This document shows positions 35,656 to 43,377 of a stretch of DNA of 64,000 nt, piece by piece. The notes under the pieces were generated by a model. The model had not been told where the DNA came from and did no database searches. It saw only the letters and a list, made by a program, of their open reading frames with translations. Position 1 is the stretch's first letter. Each line of letters opens with the position of its first letter. Source of the DNA: Casimicrobiaceae bacterium. GTDB taxonomy: Bacteria; Pseudomonadota; Gammaproteobacteria; Burkholderiales; Casimicrobiaceae. The stretch is taken from positions 1 to 64,000 of the forward strand of contig JAPKHK010000011.1 in assembly GCA_026646885.1 (NCBI GenBank), read 5' to 3'. Both the position numbers and the translations under genes were made by a program.

Positions 35656-36642
35656 ATGTCCCAATTCCTCATCTACCAAAGCGAAGACGGTTCCACCCGC
35701 ATCGACGTGATGCTGGAGGCGGAAACCCTTTGGCTGAACCAGAAACAGCTGACCGAGCTGTTCGGCAAGGCCAAGGGGACGATCAGCGAGCACATCAAGC
35801 ACATCTTCGAGGATGGGGAGCTGTCCGAGGATTCAGTTGTTCGGTTTTTCCGAACAACTGCCGCCGACGGCAAGCAATATGAAGTTGCACATTACAACCT
35901 GGACATGGTGCTGGCCCTGGGTTTCCGGGTGCGCAGCCCGGTGGGCGTGCGGTTCCGCCAGTGGGCCAGCGACAAGCTGAGGGAATATGTCGTCAAGGGC
36001 TTCGTGCTGGACGACGTGCGGCTGAAGAACCCCGGCTGGGGGCGCGACTACTTCGACGAGCTGACGCGCCGCCTGCAGGACATCCGCACCAGCGAGCGGC
36101 GCTTCTACCAGAAGATCACCGACATCTACGCCACCAGCGTCGACTACGACGCCAGCCATCCGCTGACACAGGAGTTTTTCGCTACGGTGCAGAACAAGGT
36201 GCATTACGCCATCCACGGCCAAACCGCAGCGGAGCTGATCGCGGCGCGTGCCGACAGCACCCGGCCCAACATGGGGCTGACGACCTGGGAGGGTGCGCGC
36301 ATCCGCAAGTCCGATGTGGGTGTCGCCAAGAACTATTTGAACGAGGAAGAACTGCGCGCCCTCAATAACCTCGCTGAGCAGTACTTGATCTTCGCCGAGG
36401 GGCAGGCCGCGCGGCGCATCGCCATGACGATGCAGGACTGGATTGCCAAGCTCGAAGGCTTCCTGACTCTCAACGACCGCGAGATCCTGCGCGATGCCGG
36501 CCGGGTTTCGGCGGAACTGGCGAAAACCCACGCCGAACAGGAATTCGAAAAATTTCGCCGGATCGAGGACCGGCGTTACGAATCGGATTTCGACCGCATG
36601 GTGAAACGGCTGCCGGCAATCAAGCCGCGCAAGGGGAACTGA
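35656..36642 (+). CDS. RhuM-family protein
   Basis: A 328-residue protein typical of the RhuM family: LIYQSEDGSTRIDVMLEAETLWLNQKQLTELFGKAKGTISEHIKHIFEDGEL at the N-terminus (winged-helix-like DNA-binding part), then YNLDMVLALGFRVRSPVGVRFRQWASDKLREYVVKGFVLDDVRLKN. The family was first noted in Salmonella virulence regions and is common next to restriction systems, but its activity is not defined. It starts immediately after the preceding stop, and its stop TGA overlaps the next ATG (TGATG). These tight junctions support one operon. Confidence 0.9.
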   Translation: MSQFLIYQSEDGSTRIDVMLEAETLWLNQKQLTELFGKAKGTISEHIKHIFEDGELSEDSVVRFFRTTAADGKQYEVAHYNLDMVLALGFRVRSPVGVRFRQWASDKLREYVVKGFVLDDVRLKNPGWGRDYFDELTRRLQDIRTSERRFYQKITDIYATSVDYDASHPLTQEFFATVQNKVHYAIHGQTAAELIAARADSTRPNMGLTTWEGARIRKSDVGVAKNYLNEEELRALNNLAEQYLIFAEGQAARRIAMTMQDWIAKLEGFLTLNDREILRDAGRVSAELAKTHAEQEFEKFRRIEDRRYESDFDRMVKRLPAIKPRKGN

Positions 36643-38744
36643 TGGAATTCCGCATCGCCGACACCTTCACCGACAGCCTGGCCAGCCTGACCGGAGAAGA
36701 GCAAAAGCTCGTCAAAACGACGGCATTCGATCTGCAACTGAATCCCGCCAGCCCCGGCTTGAGCTTCCATAAACTCGACCGCGCGAAAGACAAGAATTTC
36801 TGGTCGGTACGGGTGGGCAGCGACATCCGCCTGATCGTTCACCGCAGCGAGTCGAGCCTGCTGCTTTGCTACGTCGATCACCACGACAAGGCCTACGAGT
36901 GGGCCGAGCGCCGCAAGCTCGAAACCCATCCCAAGACCGGCGCGGCGCAACTGGTCGAGATCCGCGAGACGGTCAGGGAAATCGTGGTGCCGGTGGTTGT
37001 GCAGGGCGAGTTGCCCTTGCCGGCGAGCGCCGCAGAAGTGGCGGCGGCGAAGCCGCTATTCCTGAACGTTCCCGACGACGAACTGCTGGGCTACGGCGTG
37101 CCGCCGGAGTGGTTGCCCGATGTGAAGCAGGCCACGGAGGACAGCCTGCTCACCCTTGCCGATCATTTACCCGCGGAAGCCGCAGAAGCGCTGCTGGAAC
37201 TGGCCACGGGCGGCAAGCCGCGTGTGCCCGCACCATCGGCAGTCAGCCCGTTCGACCACCCCGACGCGCAGCGCCGCTTCCGCGTGATGAGCAATGTCGA
37301 GGAGCTGCAGCGCGCCCTCGATTATCCGTGGGAGAAATGGACGGTCTTTCTCCACCCTGAGCAGCGCCAGTGGGTAGAGCGGGATTACGCCGGCCCGGCG
37401 CGCGTGGCCGGTTCGGCGGGCACCGGCAAGACCATCGTGGCCCTGCACCGCGCCGCGCATCTGGCGCGGACGAATCCCGATGCGCGCGTCTTGCTGGCCA
37501 CGTTTTCCGACACGCTGGCCAATGCCCTGCAATCGAAGCTCAACCGCCTGCTCACTTCCGAGCCGCGCCTCGCCGAGCGGATCGACGTGCATTCCCTCGA
37601 TGGCATCGGGCAGCGCTTGTACAAGACCCATGTCGGCCCGGCCAGGCTGGCGACCCGCGACGACATTCGCCAGTTCATGGACACTGCCGCCGGGGCCGTG
37701 CCGGGACACAAGTTCGGCCGCCGCTTTCTGCTCTCCGAATGGGAACACGTGGTCGATGCCTGGCAGCTCGACCGCTGGGAGGCCTATCGCGACGTGGTGC
37801 GCCTCGGTCGCAAGACCCGGCTGCCGGAAGTGCAGCGGGCGGTGTTGTGGGCGATCTTCGAGCACGTCCGCGCCGGCTTGCGCGACAAGGGCCTGGTTAC
37901 GGCCTCGGGGCTTTTCACGGCCCTGGCAAGCGCCTTGAAGGCGAGGCGCAATCCCGTTTTCGATTTCGCCGTGGTCGACGAGGCGCAGGATGTCGGGGTC
38001 GCGCACTTGCGCTTTCTGGTGGCGCTGGCCGGAGGAGAGGGATCGGTGCGCCCGAATGCGCTGTTCTTCGCCGGTGACCTGGGGCAGCGCATCTTCCAGC
38101 AGCCTTTCTCCTGGAAATCGCTCGGCGTGGATGTGCGCGGCCGATCCCGCACCCTGCGCGTCAATTACCGGACCTCGCACCAGATACGCAGCCAGGCGGA
38201 CCGCCTGCTAGGGCCCACCGTGACCGACGCGGATGGCAATAGCGAAGACCGCAGCGATGCCGTGTCGGTGTTCAACGGCCCGCTGCCGCGCCTGCGGATT
38301 CTGGGCGATGCGGCGGAAGAAAGCGCGGTCGTCGCGGACTGGCTCGCCGAATGCGCCAACGCCGGCATCCAGCCGCATGAGATGGCCGTTTTCGTGCGTT
38401 CCGGCGCGCAAATCGGCCGGGCCGAGGAAGCGCTGCGCATCGCCGGCTTGCCTTGCCGGATTTTGGATGACCACGTGGCGACGGAACCCGAGCAGGTGTC
38501 GGTCTGCACCATGCATCTGGCGAAAGGGCTGGAGTTCCGCGCGGTGGCGGTGATGGCCTGCGACGACGAAGTCATCCCGCTGCAGGAGCGGATCGAAACG
38601 GTCGGCGACGACGGCGACCTGCAGGAGGTTTACGACACCGAGCGTCAATTGCTCTATGTCGCCTGCACGCGCGCGCGGGATCGGCTGCTGGTTACCGGAA
38701 CGGCTCCGGCGTCGGAGTTCCTGGACGATCTTGAGGGCAGTTAG
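36642..38744 (+). CDS. RelE/ParE-like domain fused to UvrD-type SF1 helicase
   Basis: A 700-residue protein. Residues about 1-95 (MEFRIADTFTDSLASLTGEEQKLVKTTAFDLQLNPASPGLSFHKLDRAKDKNFWSVRVGSDIRLIVHRS...LLCYVDHHDKAYEWAERR) have the RelE toxin fold pattern. Residues from about 225 form a UvrD/PcrA-like helicase: motif I VAGSAGTGKTIVAL (about 253-266), motif II DFAVVDEAQDVG, GQRIF, LRVNYRTSHQIR, and motif V/VI TMHLAKGLEFRAV...LLYVACTRARDRLLVTG. All helicase motifs look intact. Last gene of the restriction cluster, overlapping rhuM. Fusion of a translation-toxin fold to a helicase points to a coupled defence effector. Confidence 0.88.
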   Translation: MEFRIADTFTDSLASLTGEEQKLVKTTAFDLQLNPASPGLSFHKLDRAKDKNFWSVRVGSDIRLIVHRSESSLLLCYVDHHDKAYEWAERRKLETHPKTGAAQLVEIRETVREIVVPVVVQGELPLPASAAEVAAAKPLFLNVPDDELLGYGVPPEWLPDVKQATEDSLLTLADHLPAEAAEALLELATGGKPRVPAPSAVSPFDHPDAQRRFRVMSNVEELQRALDYPWEKWTVFLHPEQRQWVERDYAGPARVAGSAGTGKTIVALHRAAHLARTNPDARVLLATFSDTLANALQSKLNRLLTSEPRLAERIDVHSLDGIGQRLYKTHVGPARLATRDDIRQFMDTAAGAVPGHKFGRRFLLSEWEHVVDAWQLDRWEAYRDVVRLGRKTRLPEVQRAVLWAIFEHVRAGLRDKGLVTASGLFTALASALKARRNPVFDFAVVDEAQDVGVAHLRFLVALAGGEGSVRPNALFFAGDLGQRIFQQPFSWKSLGVDVRGRSRTLRVNYRTSHQIRSQADRLLGPTVTDADGNSEDRSDAVSVFNGPLPRLRILGDAAEESAVVADWLAECANAGIQPHEMAVFVRSGAQIGRAEEALRIAGLPCRILDDHVATEPEQVSVCTMHLAKGLEFRAVAVMACDDEVIPLQERIETVGDDGDLQEVYDTERQLLYVACTRARDRLLVTGTAPASEFLDDLEGS

Positions 38745-38762
38745 CGGCTCAGCGCCCCGGTT

Positions 38763-38892
38763 GGTGAATTAGCCTAGGCCGTAAGCCCCGCAATAAAGCT
38801 CCCGCATCCGCCGCGGCGGATGGCCTGTCACCCCACAGTCGCGCTCTTCGCCAAGTTGCGTGGCTTGTGGCTTCGACCGGCCCGCGTGCCAA
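38763..38892 (+). repeat. degenerate copy of the glmS 3' end (attachment-site-like)
   Basis: The segment contains ATTAGCCTAgGCCGtAAGC, then GCTCCCGCATCCgCCGC, then CGCTCTTCGCCAaGTTGCGtGG, in the same order and spacing as the sequence around the glmS stop (46678-46775). It continues into TTGTGGCTTCGACCGGCC, which matches the tandem repeats at 46441-46738. It lies at the junction between the restriction cluster and the toxin-antitoxin genes, so it probably marks an island boundary. Confidence 0.75.
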
Positions 38893-38941
38893 AGGCAAGG
38901 CGCTCGAGTAATAATTACCAAATAGGGCAAAATAGCCTCAA

Positions 38942-38960
38942 AGTCCATTTGGACTATAAT
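38942..38960 (+). promoter_or_regulatory. palindromic operator overlapping -10 of the Phd-zeta operon
   Basis: AGTCCA-TT-TGGACT (38942-38955) is a perfect inverted repeat whose last T begins a consensus TATAAT (38955-38960). No clear -35 is seen. The antitoxin gene starts 33 bp downstream. Binding of a Phd/YefM-type antitoxin here would block transcription, the usual autoregulation of such pairs. Confidence 0.65.
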
Positions 38961-38992
38961 GCGCCTACCTGAATGACGCATTGGGAGGTTCC

Positions 38993-39358
38993 ATGGCCGT
39001 GGCATCCGATACCAAAATGTTCGATTGGCTCGCGCAGATCCCCCATGCCCCTGCTTCCGATGTCAAGAAACTTGGCTGGCGCGGCTTGATGAAGGCAATA
39101 CGCAGCGAGGGCAAACTGGTGGTCACCAACCACGATCAACCCGAGGCCGTGATCCTCTCGACCGACGAATACTCGCAACTCATGCGAGCAGCGCAACAGA
39201 CCGCGGCGCAGACGGAAGCCGCCCTGGCCGCTTTGCGCCAGCGCTTCGATCAGCGCCTGGCGGCATTGCAGTCTCCGGATGCCGGAGACCGGCTGCGCGA
39301 GGTCATGCGGTCAGGTGCCCGCTTGAAAGGCAAAGTGAAGGCCGGTGCGCGGCATTGA
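38993..39358 (+). CDS. Phd/YefM-type antitoxin
   Basis: A 121-residue protein. The N-terminal half carries the Phd-like fold (VKKLGWRGLMKAIRSEGKLVVTNHDQPEAVILSTDEYSQLM, about 20-60). A helical C-terminus rich in Ala, Gln and Arg would contact the toxin. The ATG at 38993 has GGGAGG just upstream; an in-frame TTG at 38981 overlaps that site and is rejected. The stop overlaps the TTG start of the zeta-like kinase gene. Confidence 0.85.
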   Translation: MAVASDTKMFDWLAQIPHAPASDVKKLGWRGLMKAIRSEGKLVVTNHDQPEAVILSTDEYSQLMRAAQQTAAQTEAALAALRQRFDQRLAALQSPDAGDRLREVMRSGARLKGKVKAGARH

Positions 39359-39996
39359 AGGCGCGCCCCGTCCTCTACGTCCTTGCCGGCGTCAACGGCG
39401 CCGGCAAGAGCTCGGTCGGCGGTTATCTGCTCGAACGCGCCGGATTGACCTGGTTCAATCCCGATACCTTCGCCCGAGAGCTGATCGCCGCGACCGGCAG
39501 CAACCCGGTGAGCGCCAACGCGCAAGCTTGGGCCGAGGGTATGCGCCGCCTCGATGACGCCCTCGCATCTAGCACCTCCTACGCCTTTGAAACGACCTTG
39601 GGCGGTCAGTCGGTAACGCAAAAGATCCTCGCCGCCACGCGCTCGCACGATGTGCTGATCTGGTTCTGCGGCCTGGCGTCGCCCGAACAACACATCGCCC
39701 GCGTGCGCGCCCGCGTCGCCGCCGGCGGCCATGACATCCCCGAAGCGAAGATTCGCGAACGCTATTTGAATGCGCAAGGCAACCTGATCGGGCTGATGCC
39801 GCATGTGGCGCATTTGCAGGTCTACGACAACAGTGCCGATGTGGCGCCCGGAAAAGCCGTGCCGGACCCCTTGTTGGTGTTGGAAATGGCCAAGGGCAAG
39901 CTCTTGTGGCCCAAACCTCAGGACAAGGCCGCGCTGCGGGCCGCTCCCGAGTGGGCCAAGGCGCTCCTCGAAGCGGCGTTTGGCATGCGACGGTGA
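39355..39996 (+). CDS. zeta-toxin-family kinase
   Basis: A 213-residue protein. P-loop VLAGVNGAGKSSVGGYLL (about residues 9-26) is followed by WFNPDTFARELIAATG and SYAFETTLGG, the substrate-side motif of zeta toxins. RRxR-type arginines occur in RVRARVAAGGHDIPEAKIRERYL. By family such kinases phosphorylate UDP-activated sugars or nucleotides. No ATG is available at the right place; TTG at 39355 overlaps the antitoxin stop (TTGA), giving coupled translation. The partner is of Phd type rather than an epsilon antitoxin, a less common pairing. Confidence 0.85.
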   Translation: MKARPVLYVLAGVNGAGKSSVGGYLLERAGLTWFNPDTFARELIAATGSNPVSANAQAWAEGMRRLDDALASSTSYAFETTLGGQSVTQKILAATRSHDVLIWFCGLASPEQHIARVRARVAAGGHDIPEAKIRERYLNAQGNLIGLMPHVAHLQVYDNSADVAPGKAVPDPLLVLEMAKGKLLWPKPQDKAALRAAPEWAKALLEAAFGMRR

Positions 39997-40179
39997 ACAA
40001 GCGTCTCGCTCTGGGTGTGATCTCCCGGAAAGTCGGGCGCAAGACCCACGAAAACGGCCATTCACTGAGAATGGTGAACGGCAGCTCTGGCCTCGCTGCG
40101 GGCAGACCCTTGCGAAACCTTGCCAATCACCACAGGACCAATCTCCGGCGGTAAGACACGCTCAAACTCAGGAAGCCCC

Positions 40180-40455
40180 ATGCGCACCGTAGGCCAACGC
40201 AAGGAAGCACCAATCACCTTCTCGGCATCGGACGAGTTGTTGGCTGAAGGTGCGCGGTTCAATGACGACATTCATCGCCTGCCCACGGGGGACCGCAGCT
40301 TTGTCCGCAAGGGTATCTACCGCTTCAAGAGTCTCGACGACGCCAACCACCACGACCAGGACTGCATTGTGGCCGGCATGCTGCGGGCTGCCCTGGACCG
40401 CGACCAATGCAAGAAAATAGTCGCCCCGCCACCCTCGAAGACCTCAAAGCGCTGA
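40180..40455 (+). CDS. small unknown protein upstream of the broken nucleotidyltransferase
   Basis: A 91-residue protein (MRTVGQRKEAPITFSASDELLAEGARFNDDIHRLPTGDRSFVRKGIYRFKSLDDANHHDQDCIVAGMLRAAL...). AGGAAG lies just before the ATG. I recognise no domain, though the position just before a nucleotidyltransferase remnant, with a 49-bp overlap, is that of the partner gene in two-gene nucleotidyltransferase modules. The neighbour is broken, so this gene may be under no selection. Confidence 0.6.
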   Translation: MRTVGQRKEAPITFSASDELLAEGARFNDDIHRLPTGDRSFVRKGIYRFKSLDDANHHDQDCIVAGMLRAALDRDQCKKIVAPPPSKTSKR

Positions 40456-40711
40456 TCGAGGGACTGAACGAATGCGGCGCTGATTACCTCTGCTGATCGG
40501 TGACTATGCCTTGTTCGCCCATAACCACCATCGGGCCACTACCGACATCGACTTGCTGGTGCCGGCCACGCGCGTCTTTGCCGACTCGTGCGTGCTGGTT
40601 GCGCATACCGTTCGGGATGAAGCGGACGGGATCGAAGCTGTTCACATTGTTTCGGCGCGTCGTGCCGAACCGAAAGAGAGGAAGCGCTATGAGCAAAACT
40701 GTTCGCCATGA
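40407..40711 (+). pseudogene. frameshifted nucleotidyltransferase fused to a BrnT C-terminal remnant
   Basis: Starting at ATG 40407 the frame gives MQENSRPATLEDLKALIEGLNECGADYLC and stops at 40494-40496. The next frame continues as LLIGDYALFAHNHHRATTDIDLLVPATR, the nucleotidyltransferase core with the DxD metal site. The family's GGYA now reads GDYA, so bases were lost there. From about 40576 the same frame reads VLVAHTVRDEADGIEAVHIVSARRAEPKERKRYE, which is the C-terminal part of a BrnT toxin. The reading frame ends at 40711, 22 bp into brnA. A deletion has joined two unrelated toxin-module genes. Confidence 0.75.
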
Positions 40712-41015
40712 AGTTGACTTGAAAAATCTGCCGCCTCTCACCGAGGCGCAGAAGGCCGAACTCAAGGCGCTGTACGAAATGCCGGACAGCGCGATCGACT
40801 ACAGCGACAGCCCGCCGCTCGACGATGCGTTCTGGCAAAAAGCCGTGCGGAACCCCTTCTATCGGCCAACCAAAACCGCCACCACGGTGCGCGTCGATGC
40901 GGACGTGCTGGCCTGGCTCAAAAGCCAGGGCAAGGGTTATCAGACCCGTATGAACGCGATTTTGCGCGAGGCGATGCTGCGCTCTTTGCGCCGAAAGACC
41001 GCGGCCAAACCCTAA
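40689..41015 (+). CDS. brnA: BrnA-family antitoxin
   Basis: A 108-residue protein. The N-terminus (VRHEVDLKNLPPLTEAQKAELKAL) is the toxin-binding part. The C-terminal ribbon-helix-helix (TATTVRVDADVLAWLKSQGKGYQTRMNAILREAMLRSL) binds DNA. GAGAGGAAG before the ATG supports the start. Its usual partner BrnT (an RNase) should lie immediately upstream, where only a C-terminal fragment survives inside the chimera ending at 40711. BrnA therefore appears to be an orphan antitoxin. Confidence 0.88.
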   Translation: MSKTVRHEVDLKNLPPLTEAQKAELKALYEMPDSAIDYSDSPPLDDAFWQKAVRNPFYRPTKTATTVRVDADVLAWLKSQGKGYQTRMNAILREAMLRSLRRKTAAKP

Positions 41016-41186
41016 GTACCTACGGTCCGTAATCTCGTGCAAGCTCTATTCCGCGGCCTGCATGCCGGTTACGCCACATCGTCCGGGCGGCGACGCGGCG
41101 GGGTTCGGCGGCGCGTATTCGCCCGTGCTCCATGATTGCCACTGTTTCAGCTGGTCGGCGCCCTCGTCTTGAATAGGGGCGGCAGC

Positions 41187-41762
41187 CTACCGAGCACTCG
41201 AGCGCACTCGGCTATGGGCGGGCAGGCGAGTGCTCAAGTAGCTCATCTGATCAGCCACGATATGCCGTCCGGACAATATGAAGTGTTCGAACCGGTCGGG
41301 CTCGTAGGGCACATACAGGAGGGGCATGTTCGCTTCCTCGGGCGTGCGGCAACCCTTCCTCATGTTGCAGGAGCGGTGCGCCGTCACGACATTCGACCAA
41401 ACGTCTTTACCGCCGCGCGCCCGTGGCAATACGTGGTCGCGGGTAAGATCGGTCGGTGCCACCTTGTCGCCGCAGTAGGCGCAGATCATGCGGTCACGTT
41501 TGCCCAGGAGTGTGTTGTCGTCCCTGCCGAGCGGAATGGCCCGCGCATAACCGGCCATCGCCTCGCTTTTGGCCAGAGCAATCACGGGCGGCAGGATGAT
41601 CTCGCTGCGCATGCCGGTGGCCCGCTGGAGACCACCATGCAGAATCGCGACGGGCTCGCCCAGTTCCCATGCCACCTTGTCAGCAGCGACGTAGTAGGCC
41701 GCCCGGTTGATGTCCACCCAACGGTGTGGCACCCCGGCGACGCTCAACGCAAGAATCTTCAT
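41187..41762 (-). CDS. HNH endonuclease in RNA-repair operon
   Basis: A 191-residue protein from ATG 41762 with AAGGAG upstream. The C-terminal half holds the HNH motif with zinc-binding CxxC pairs: MICAYCGDKVAPTDLTRDHVLPRARGGKDVWSNVVTAHRSCNMRKGCRTPEEANM (about 108-163). The N-terminal part (KILALSVAGVPHRWVDINRAAYYVAADKVAWELGEPVAILHGG) resembles the leading region of HNH proteins that act on nucleic acid. It is 42 bp downstream of rtcB on the same strand, so it probably belongs to the same transcript. Whether it cuts DNA or RNA cannot be seen. Confidence 0.88.
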   Translation of the reverse strand: MKILALSVAGVPHRWVDINRAAYYVAADKVAWELGEPVAILHGGLQRATGMRSEIILPPVIALAKSEAMAGYARAIPLGRDDNTLLGKRDRMICAYCGDKVAPTDLTRDHVLPRARGGKDVWSNVVTAHRSCNMRKGCRTPEEANMPLLYVPYEPDRFEHFILSGRHIVADQMSYLSTRLPAHSRVRSSAR

Positions 41763-41803
41763 ATTCAACTCCTTGCCCGGCATCGCTGGTAGCGGCCGGG
41801 AGG

Positions 41804-42910
41804 CTATCCTTTGATGTTGATCAGTGGCTTGATGTGGTGGATGACCTCCACCAGATCCCGCTGCATGGCCATGACGGTGAAGATGTCCTTGTAGGCACTT
41901 GCCGCCTCGTCGAGCGTAGCATCCTCGACCCGCGCCTGGATACCACGATCTTCCATCTCTTTTCGGAAGGTCGCCATATCGAGCTTGCGCTTGGCCTCGC
42001 CTCGCCCCATGACGCGACCGGCGCCGTGGGAGCTGGAACACAGGGCCTCAGGATTGCCTTTGCCACGAACAATGAACGAGCCGTCGCGCATGTTGCCGGG
42101 GATCACGCCCATCATGCCGTCTTCGGCATGGGTTGCGCCCTTGCGGTGGATCCACAGGCCCTCCTTCTTCTCGGCGTGGTTGTGGTTGCGGTTGATCGCC
42201 GTTTCCCACAACACTTTGCCGGTATGGATTTCCGCCTGCACAGCCTTCTCGATGCGCGACACCATGCCCATGCGATTTTCGAGGGCGTACTCCAGACAGA
42301 AGGCCAGGTCACGGAGGTAGTCCTGCCCTTCTGGCGAGTCTTCGCCCAGCGCGTAGTGCCCCTCGCGCGCTCGGCCGTCGCCCGAGGCTAGCTTCATGTA
42401 GTGGGTGGCCACCGAGTGTCCCAGGTTTCGCGAGCCGGAGTGGATGACAATCCAAACCTTGCCGGCTTCATCGGCGCCCAGCTCAATGAAGTGATTGCCA
42501 CCACCCAGCGTATGCAAGTCCCCCATACCCTTGTGCTTCAGGATGCCCTGCAGCGCCGCCGAGCGCGGCAGCGCCTCACCGGCAGCCCATGAATCGGCGC
42601 GTTTGTTATGGGCGAAGCCGGTCGGCACATCGCGGTAGATGCGCTTGAAGATGTTTTTGGCGTGCGTACGGACGGCTTCGGTGTCGAACGAGGTCTGCAC
42701 CGCCAGCATGCCGCAGCCAATATCGAAGCCCACCCAGGCGGGCACGACCACGCTCTCAGTGGCGACGACGGCACCGATGGGCAGCGAGTACCCTGCGTGG
42801 GCGTCAGGCATCAGCGCGCCCTTGACGACCCAATGTTGCTTCAGTGCATCGAAGAATTGCGACATCGCCTTGCCGTCGATGGCGTCGGAGTAAATCACAT
42901 GCGGTTTCAT
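41804..42910 (-). CDS. rtcB: RNA-splicing ligase RtcB
   Basis: A 368-residue protein, one of the shorter RtcB forms. It joins 2',3'-cyclic phosphate or 3'-phosphate RNA ends to 5'-hydroxyl ends using GTP and Mn2+. Metal and active-site motifs are present: PDAHAGYSLPIG, WVGFDIGCGM, HTLGGGNHFIE, IHSGSRNLG, NRNHNHAEKK, HRKGATHA and the guanylylated-histidine motif SSSHGAGRVMGR. AAGGAAG before the ATG supports the start. It is downstream of the Ro60 gene and a tRNA/tRNA-like cluster and upstream of an HNH nuclease, a repair-operon arrangement. No RtcA cyclase or RtcR regulator is present. Confidence 0.95.
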   Translation of the reverse strand: MKPHVIYSDAIDGKAMSQFFDALKQHWVVKGALMPDAHAGYSLPIGAVVATESVVVPAWVGFDIGCGMLAVQTSFDTEAVRTHAKNIFKRIYRDVPTGFAHNKRADSWAAGEALPRSAALQGILKHKGMGDLHTLGGGNHFIELGADEAGKVWIVIHSGSRNLGHSVATHYMKLASGDGRAREGHYALGEDSPEGQDYLRDLAFCLEYALENRMGMVSRIEKAVQAEIHTGKVLWETAINRNHNHAEKKEGLWIHRKGATHAEDGMMGVIPGNMRDGSFIVRGKGNPEALCSSSHGAGRVMGRGEAKRKLDMATFRKEMEDRGIQARVEDATLDEAASAYKDIFTVMAMQRDLVEVIHHIKPLINIKG

Positions 42911-42980
42911 GATGCTTCCTTAGCAAAATTCTTTCAGTAATTATCGGCAAAATTCGGGAAGGTTGTAGCAGCAATTGCCC

Positions 42981-43050
42981 CGCCTGTCAGGAATCGAACC
43001 CACGGCTGCCGCGTTCGAAGAACGGCATTCCGCCTCCTGCGGTACAGGCG
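42981..43050 (-). tRNA. tRNA-like element with perfect acceptor stem, degenerate arms
   Basis: Minus strand: acceptor CGCCTGT/ACAGGCG pairs over seven bases. The D-arm is reduced (CGC-AGGAG-GCG). The anticodon arm TGCCG/CGGCA encloses TTCTTCGAACG, which can itself fold. The T-arm core GG-GTTCGATT-CC is weak. No CCA is encoded. It looks like a tRNA mimic or decayed tRNA between Ro60 and rtcB. Confidence 0.5.
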
Positions 43051-43062
43051 GTGAAACGACAC

Positions 43063-43138
43063 TGGGGTGACCTTCCGGGGTCGATCCGGAACCTTTGCGT
43101 TCACAGCGCAATATGCAGAGCCGCTACACCAAGGCCAC
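43063..43138 (-). tRNA. tRNA-His (GTG), divergent, CCA encoded
   Basis: Minus strand: acceptor GTGGCCT/AGGTCAC (one G-T pair), discriminator C and encoded CCA. The preceding base is G, giving the G-1:C73 pair diagnostic for histidine tRNA. The anticodon stem TTGCG/CGCAA encloses CTGTGAA (anticodon GTG). The T-arm stem TCCGG/CCGGA is perfect but its loop ATCGACC departs from TTCRANN. The D-arm is unusual. Probably functional or a mimic, but not the housekeeping copy. Confidence 0.7.
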
Positions 43139-43152
43139 CATTGCTTTTTTGC

Positions 43153-43222
43153 AGGGACGCCTCGATTCGAACGAGGACAAAAGGGAAGCAGCCAAGTCGC
43201 GTACCATTGGACAAATGTAGAC
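43153..43222 (-). tRNA. tRNA-like element with intact T-arm only
   Basis: The T-arm CCTCG-TTCGAAT-CGAGG (43160-43176) is perfect and the D-region TCCAATGGTACGCGA is tRNA-like. The anticodon arm around CTGCTTC and the acceptor stem do not pair well. It lies directly upstream of tRNA-His in the transcript direction. Confidence 0.4.
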
Positions 43223-43225
43223 CTG

Positions 43226-43315
43226 GACAGGCATTCGGTGAAGACCGACTGGATGGCCCTCGCAACAAGAGAATTGCGAGACACGGAGCTACCGTTTCGA
43301 GGTAATGTAGTCCCG
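43226..43315 (-). tRNA. tRNA-like element, degenerate
   Basis: On the minus strand a GGTAGCTC D-like segment is followed by an anticodon-like hairpin CTCGCAA-TTCTCTTG-TTGCGAG (seven perfect pairs, eight-base loop) and a T-arm-like hairpin TCGGT/ACCGA. GGGAC and GTCC could close the acceptor end. It is the first of four consecutive tRNA or tRNA-like units after the Ro60 gene. Confidence 0.35.
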
Positions 43316-43377
43316 CAGGGCATTTGCGAAGAACATCCCAGAAGGGGGCGGTTACCCGCCCCCTTGAGGCATGCGCC

